A stretch of 32,382 nt of DNA, from assembly GCA_903873735.1 (NCBI GenBank), contig CAIQPO010000067.1, positions 1 through 32,382 of the forward strand. The letters are read 5' to 3'. Positions within the stretch are counted from its first letter, which is position 1. Every line of letters begins with the position of its first letter. Below, piece by piece: positions 28,441 through 32,382 of the stretch. The position numbers were made by a program, and so were the translations under genes. The notes under the pieces were generated by a model that was not told the origin of the DNA, made no database searches, and saw only the letters and a program-made list of their open reading frames with translations. The DNA is from Candidatus Collierbacteria bacterium (GTDB lineage Bacteria; Patescibacteriota; Microgenomatia; UBA1400; MFAQ01).

Positions 28441-28805
28441 TTGGTTTGATCAAAAATATATACGCTGTCATCCTCAATCTGATCCTCCTCTTTGGGAACA
28501 GCCACCGTTTCTTTCCTAAATGTCGACTCCGCTGACGCCTTTATTCTTCTAAAGTCATCACAATTAAGTGATGCAAATATTCCCTCTCTTTCCTCATTGG
28601 GACACTCATATGCATAGGCAAGACCCAAGAAAGTGCCGGTCACCAAAACCAAAGAAATCAAACAAGCGGAAATTATTCTGTATTTAAAAAATGCATCATC
28701 AAGGACAAATTCTCCCCATCCAGCAATCAAATTATAAAACCACCCCGAAAAAGAGATTATAAAAACCAAAGCCACGATAACTCCAACAACCACCGGCATC
28801 TGCAT
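28437..28805 (-). CDS. Two-span membrane protein, orphan
   Basis: The 122-residue protein has two hydrophobic helices (about residues 4-28 and 43-66) followed by a 55-residue charged, acidic C-terminal tail (E-E-D-Q-I-E-D-D near the end) with two cysteines in A-Y-E-C-P-N and L-N-C-D-D. By the positive-inside rule the side of the tail is unclear. No family recognised. It diverges from the TPR gene with 22 bases between the starts, and ends with a four-base overlap against the gene on the other strand. Confidence 0.65.
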   Translation of the reverse strand: MQMPVVVGVIVALVFIISFSGWFYNLIAGWGEFVLDDAFFKYRIISACLISLVLVTGTFLGLAYAYECPNEEREGIFASLNCDDFRRIKASAESTFRKETVAVPKEEDQIEDDSVYIFDQTN

Positions 28806-28812
28806 ACTCTCA

Positions 28813-28821
28813 TGTTATCAT
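28813..28821 (+). promoter_or_regulatory. Extended -10 promoter of the TPR-nfo operon
   Basis: TG-T-TATCAT (28813-28821) ends six bases before the ATG at 28828, with no space for a ribosome site. Confidence 0.5.
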
Positions 28822-28827
28822 AATTAA

Positions 28828-29538
28828 ATGACACCCGAGCTTGAAAAAAGACTGAGTGAGGCAGGAAATCAAAGAGAGTCCGAACACTTCTCTGAAGCCA
28901 TAAAGCAATATACAGACATCCTTTTTGATGCACTTTCTCAAGGAGATTATTCTGCTCAAATTCATTGCCTTTGCGGTCAGTCACTTACTTATAAAATTCT
29001 AGCCAGACACACCAGTCATGCCCTCTATCAAAAGCTCACAGTTGAGTTCTCACATCAAGCCATATATATTCTTGAAGACCACCAGGAGCACATCGATCCT
29101 CGCACTCACTCTATAGCTTTAAGTACTCACGCCGACGCCCTACTCATCAGCAGTCAGGCAGCTGAAGCTTTGCCATTCTTTGAGAAATCACTCCTTGTCA
29201 CCAATGCCGATGTACCAGAAAAAGGTAGACTAAAGGCTCATATTGGCAAGGTAAAATATCTCACCGGTCTCCATCAGGAGGGTAAAGACATGATCATCTC
29301 TGGTCTAGAAGACATTCGCACCGGCGACATGAATCAATATCACATTAGGGTTTGGGAGACAGGTGCTCTAAATGACCTTACTAGAATCGCCCTAAAAGAA
29401 GGAGACTTTACCAAAGCCTCAACTCTTAATAGCCAGTCAGTTAAAATTGCCACTGATCACAATCTTTCAATTAGGCTAAAAGAATCAGAAGCTCTCCAAA
29501 AAAGTATTAACAATCAAGACAAAAATATTGTTCTCTAA
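28828..29538 (+). CDS. TPR-like helical repeat protein
   Basis: The 236-residue protein is helical throughout with tetratricopeptide-like spacing: E-A-I-K-Q-Y-T-D-I-L near residues 24-33, A-L-P-F-F-E-K-S-L-L near 121-130, and K-A-S-T-L-N-S-Q-S-V-K-I-A near 201-213. No catalytic motif is seen, so it is probably a protein-binding scaffold in the cytoplasm. It is the first gene of a three-gene operon with a cyclophilin lipoprotein and endonuclease IV; the next ATG follows its stop by one base. Confidence 0.7.
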   Translation: MTPELEKRLSEAGNQRESEHFSEAIKQYTDILFDALSQGDYSAQIHCLCGQSLTYKILARHTSHALYQKLTVEFSHQAIYILEDHQEHIDPRTHSIALSTHADALLISSQAAEALPFFEKSLLVTNADVPEKGRLKAHIGKVKYLTGLHQEGKDMIISGLEDIRTGDMNQYHIRVWETGALNDLTRIALKEGDFTKASTLNSQSVKIATDHNLSIRLKESEALQKSINNQDKNIVL

Positions 29539-29539
29539 A

Positions 29540-30211
29540 ATGAAGACTCTTCCTCTAATCACTCTATCAGCAATACTACTCGCTGGCTGTACTTCTACCA
29601 ACACAAAAAACACTCTCGAGTTAACCGACAGTAAAATATCAGTAATTACCCCCACTGAAACAATTAATAATCAAACTCCCACACCCATGGCCAAAAACAT
29701 TACCGCAATCCTTCATACGACAGAAGGAGACATTACCATTGCCCTTTACCCCGACAAAGCCCCAGTTACTGTCTCAAACTTTATTGATTTGTCTAAGGGC
29801 ACTCGTGAATGGATAAATCCCAAAGATGGCAAAAAAATGACCAATACCCCTCTCTACAACGGCACTATTTTTCATCGTGTGATTGCCGGCTTTATGATCC
29901 AAGGTGGAGATCCAGCAGGTAGCGGTATGGGTGGACCTGGATATAGATTCAAAGATGAGTTCGATCCAAGCCTAACTTTTTCAGAACCATATCTTCTAGC
30001 CATGGCAAATGCCGGCCCGGGCACAAACGGCTCACAGTTCTTCATCACCGTCGAAAAAACTCCTCATCTAAACAATCGCCACACAATTTTTGGCAAGGTA
30101 GTTAAGGGTACAGAAGTAGTCGACAAAATTGCCAATACCAAAACTGATATGAGTGATAAGCCCTTAAAGGACGTTGTCATTTCTTCTGTCGACATTATTG
30201 AGGAAAAATGA
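29540..30211 (+). CDS. Cyclophilin-type peptidyl-prolyl isomerase, lipoprotein
   Basis: The 223-residue protein starts with a clear lipoprotein signal (M-K-T, hydrophobic core, lipobox L-L-A-G-C), a 35-residue threonine/asparagine-rich linker, and a cyclophilin domain: F-H-R-V-I-A-G-F-M-I-Q-G-G-D-P with the catalytic arginine, G-T-N-G-S-Q-F-F-I-T and H-T-I-F-G-K-V. It would be tethered outside the membrane and speed folding of exported proteins at proline bonds. The frame opens earlier at a TTG (29528), but the ATG at 29540 gives a proper signal peptide. Its stop overlaps the start of the endonuclease gene (ATGA). Confidence 0.92.
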   Translation: MKTLPLITLSAILLAGCTSTNTKNTLELTDSKISVITPTETINNQTPTPMAKNITAILHTTEGDITIALYPDKAPVTVSNFIDLSKGTREWINPKDGKKMTNTPLYNGTIFHRVIAGFMIQGGDPAGSGMGGPGYRFKDEFDPSLTFSEPYLLAMANAGPGTNGSQFFITVEKTPHLNNRHTIFGKVVKGTEVVDKIANTKTDMSDKPLKDVVISSVDIIEEK

Positions 30212-31044
30212 GGAAGATTGGAGGTCATGTATCCATCGCCGGGGGCATCTCTAATGCCATAGACAATACGATCTCAATTGGCGGAAACTGTATGCAAATC
30301 TTCGCCGGCTCTCCCAGACTTTGGGCAAGAACGCCATTTCCGCCAAGCCAGGTCGAGGCTTTTCTTGCTCGGAAAAATGAGCTTCACCTGGACCCCATTT
30401 TCATCCATGCACTCTATCTTGTAAATCTGGCCACCGACAATCAAGACTTGCTTGAAAAATCCATAAACTCACTAATAGCCGACCTAAACAACGGTACTTT
30501 AATTGAGTCTGCTGGTGTGATAGTTCACATTGGCTCCCACCAAGGAAGGGGATTTGATTCTGCTAAAAAACAAATTATCGAAAGTATAAACAAAATTCTT
30601 TCATCAACCACTAGTACCAACCTAATTCTTGAAAACGATGCCGGTCAAAATGGGAAAATCGGGTCCATTGAAGAAATTGAGACGCTAGTGGTGGAGTTAA
30701 AATCCGACAGAATTAGATTGTGTCTAGACACAGCCCATCTGTTTGAATCGGGAACTGACCTTCGCAATAAAGACATAGTAGATTTATTTGTATCCGATTT
30801 AGATAAGAGGGGACTCTTGGAAAAAATTTCATGTATCCATCTAAACGATTCAGCCACAGAGCTAGATTCTCACCGTGATAATCACGCTAATATCGGTGAA
30901 GGAAAAATTGGATCTAGCGGTCTTTCAAACTTCATCAATCACCCCCGCCTATCTCATTTGCCTTTACTTCTCGAGGTACCAGGCGAAAACAAAGCCGGAC
31001 CCGACAAAACAAACATCGAAAGAGTCATCTCTCTCACAAAATAA
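30208..31044 (+). CDS. nfo: Endonuclease IV (deoxyribonuclease IV, AP endonuclease)
   Basis: The 278-residue protein has the family 2 AP endonuclease barrel with the three-zinc ligand set in order: G-G-H-V-S at the start, F-I-H-A-L-Y, V-I-V-H-I-G-S-H, L-I-L-E-N, C-L-D-T-A-H, C-I-H-L-N-D-S, H-R-D-N-H-A-N-I-G-E-G and L-L-E-V-P-G. It nicks DNA 5' of abasic sites in base excision repair. The length is normal. It closes the TPR/cyclophilin operon and runs into the convergent ABC permease gene with no gap. Confidence 0.95.
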   Translation: MRKIGGHVSIAGGISNAIDNTISIGGNCMQIFAGSPRLWARTPFPPSQVEAFLARKNELHLDPIFIHALYLVNLATDNQDLLEKSINSLIADLNNGTLIESAGVIVHIGSHQGRGFDSAKKQIIESINKILSSTTSTNLILENDAGQNGKIGSIEEIETLVVELKSDRIRLCLDTAHLFESGTDLRNKDIVDLFVSDLDKRGLLEKISCIHLNDSATELDSHRDNHANIGEGKIGSSGLSNFINHPRLSHLPLLLEVPGENKAGPDKTNIERVISLTK

Positions 31045-32253
31045 TTATTCGTACCTAATCGCATCAATTGGTGAAAGATCTGCCGCTTTTTTGGCAGGAA
31101 ATACTCCAAAAATTACACCAATAGCACTAGAAGTACCTACTGCGAGGGCAACTGCTTCAATACTAATATATGCAGGGAATATCGTCTGTATAAGGGCCAC
31201 AATAACTGCAGCGAGGGCTAAGCCAGCTATACCTCCAAAAAGAGATAACACAACCGCTTCCATCAAGAACTGCCATAAAATGTCATTTCTCCTTGCCCCC
31301 AAAGCTCTCCTTATTCCAATTTCCTTTATTCTTTCAGAAACTGTTACATACATGATGTTTAAAATTCCGATTCCGCCCACAACAAGTGATATTGCAGCGA
31401 TTGCTACGAGCACCACATTTAATATATTAAAGATTGAACCAATAGCGTTTAGTATTTCAGTAGACTCCACTACTGAGAATTCGTCATCCTTAAATCTTTT
31501 AAGCATGACATTACTAATTTCCTCTTTTACTTTAGGAATATCTTCGGCTGATTGCGCCTTAATAATGAAAGTTGAAAACTTTTTGTCTGTATTGAATATG
31601 TATCCTGTTTTGTAGGGGATATACACAAATGAGTCAAAATCGGGTCCACCCAAGCCACCTCCGCCCTTTGATTCAGCCACGCCGATCACTCTAAATATCT
31701 GCCCAGAAAGTCTCACCTGCTTCCCTACAGATAATGCTTTATTCACAAATAGTTTTTCCGCCAGCTTGGGACCAATAACAGCAATTTTGTCTCTTTTCTG
31801 AACATCACTAACTGAAAAGACCTCACCATACTCTGCCTTAATATTCCTTGAATCAAAAAATTCATTTGAGGTTGAATAAATCGTCCCTGCCTCAGACTTC
31901 CCATTTGCCTCTACCTCCACACTTTTAGAGTACACAGGTACTGCATAAACGACTTCTGGTATTCTCTTTATTGCCACTAAATCCCTTTCCTCAAAGGTAG
32001 GACCAATGGTCGCAGAGCTGTTGCTAAAACCTCCACCCCTACTCAACACGCTTCCAGGTAAAAGATAGACCAAGTTAGTACCCAAACTATTAAACTGTTG
32101 CTTTATATATTCTTTTAGCCCTAAGCCAAAAGAAATTAAAAGCACCACAGACAAAACTCCAATCAAAATTCCTAGAGATGTCAGAATTGTGCGACCTTTA
32201 TTTTTTCCGAAATCTATCAAAGCTGACTTTAAAATATTTGAGAAGTAGTTCAT
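31045..32253 (-). CDS. MacB-type ABC transporter permease (FtsX superfamily)
   Basis: The 402-residue protein has the MacB layout: a first span near residues 20-45 (I-L-T-S-L-G-I-L-I-G-V-L-S-V-V), a large extracytoplasmic domain (about 50-275), then three C-terminal spans (about 280-310, 330-355, 365-390) with the FtsX motif E-I-G-I-R-R-A-L-G-A-R-R near 311-322. Such permeases do not move substrate through the membrane but pass ATP-driven motion to periplasmic or surface partners, exporting peptides or lipoproteins. It overlaps its ATPase gene by ATGA. Confidence 0.93.
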   Translation of the reverse strand: MNYFSNILKSALIDFGKNKGRTILTSLGILIGVLSVVLLISFGLGLKEYIKQQFNSLGTNLVYLLPGSVLSRGGGFSNSSATIGPTFEERDLVAIKRIPEVVYAVPVYSKSVEVEANGKSEAGTIYSTSNEFFDSRNIKAEYGEVFSVSDVQKRDKIAVIGPKLAEKLFVNKALSVGKQVRLSGQIFRVIGVAESKGGGGLGGPDFDSFVYIPYKTGYIFNTDKKFSTFIIKAQSAEDIPKVKEEISNVMLKRFKDDEFSVVESTEILNAIGSIFNILNVVLVAIAAISLVVGGIGILNIMYVTVSERIKEIGIRRALGARRNDILWQFLMEAVVLSLFGGIAGLALAAVIVALIQTIFPAYISIEAVALAVGTSSAIGVIFGVFPAKKAADLSPIDAIRYE

Positions 32254-32382
32254 TTTGCCACCTCCCCGTCTTTTATCTTTATTTGTCTTCTTGTTCTTTC
32301 GGCAACATCTAGCTCATGAGTCACCACCAAGACTGTAACCTTCTCCGTTCTATTTAGTTCTTCAAAAAGCTCCATAATTTCA
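32250..32382 (-). CDS. ABC transporter ATPase, MacB type (C-terminal 43 residues only)
   Basis: Read on the minus strand from the right edge, the frame gives E-I-M-E-L-F-E-E-L-N and then V-L-V-V-T-H-E, the switch histidine (H-loop) of ABC ATPases, ending in K-D-G-E-V-A-K. The Walker motifs and signature lie beyond the window. It powers the permease encoded immediately downstream, whose ATG overlaps this stop; G-G-G-G-A-G-G-type purine sequence before that ATG serves as the permease's ribosome site. Confidence 0.88.
   Translation of the reverse strand, partial: EIMELFEELNRTEKVTVLVVTHELDVAERTRRQIKIKDGEVAK

Noticed and set aside
1-32382. CRISPR arrays, insertion sequences or prophage genes
   Set aside because: No regularly spaced short repeats, transposase, integrase or phage structural genes are visible; the only notable repeats are the 78-bp pair and the tRNA 3' copy.
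1-32382. Alternative genetic code with TGA as glycine
   Set aside because: Several genes end in TGA exactly at the overlap with the next start (5318-5320, 20362-20364, 30209-30211), and conserved proteins contain no in-frame TGA.

Overview
The window reads as a compact bacterial genome, most likely a Patescibacteria (Candidate Phyla Radiation) lineage of the Microgenomates/Katanobacteria type; that placement is inference. The grounds are dense short operons, many one- or two-span orphan membrane proteins, a DEAD-box helicase with a short basic N-terminus, an ADP-forming acetyl-CoA synthetase with 2-oxoacid:ferredoxin oxidoreductase, a stripped-down NiFe hydrogenase, and sigma70-type promoters. 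TGA is used as a stop (for example at 5318-5320 and 20362-20364), so the genome does not use the Gracilibacteria/SR1 code. Both window ends cut genes: a RecB-like nuclease end at the left and a MacB-type ABC ATPase end at the right.

Layout. 1-4500: nuclease remnant, an alkyltransferase/acyltransferase pair, two orphan membrane proteins, a DEAD-box helicase and a zinc-ribbon orphan. 4640-6678: an AT-rich methyltransferase and cobalamin-type radical SAM pair. 6840-7800: an orphan gene, then an RNA-rich stretch holding tRNA-Glu(CUC), a second GC-rich folded segment with its own terminator, and a short three-hairpin RNA candidate. 7797-9774: greA, a lipoprotein, a small membrane protein and an HD-domain protein. 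9792-15556: a T-box-like leader, serS, a D,D-carboxypeptidase-like protein, a spermidine-synthase-like protein and secA. 15707-24608: the energy region. 24644-28805: an orphan, a membrane-anchored trypsin-like protease, a 46-residue membrane peptide, a proline-rich repeat protein and small partners. 28828-31044: TPR protein, cyclophilin lipoprotein and endonuclease IV. 31045-32382: ABC permease and ATPase.

Energy region. One operon encodes an ADP-forming acyl-CoA synthetase fused to a flavin/NAD(P)-binding reductase domain, the two subunits of a 2-oxoacid:ferredoxin oxidoreductase and a three-cysteine ferredoxin. It meets tail to tail a NiFe hydrogenase cluster (large and small subunits, maturation protease, HypC, and a protein ending in a HypC-like domain). 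Together these could oxidise a 2-oxoacid to acyl-CoA, make ATP from it, and pass electrons through ferredoxin and flavin to NAD(P) or H2. A 14-codon ORF encoding a peptide that matches the nickel-binding N-terminus of HypB lies directly upstream. HypC has lost its conserved histidine, while the HypC-like domain next door keeps it.

Expression. Two styles of translation start are visible. Most housekeeping and energy genes have a -10 element 6-17 bases before the start codon and no Shine-Dalgarno, which suggests leaderless or nearly leaderless mRNAs. A set of small orphan genes instead has full -35/-10 promoters, strong GGAG(G) sites and private terminators.
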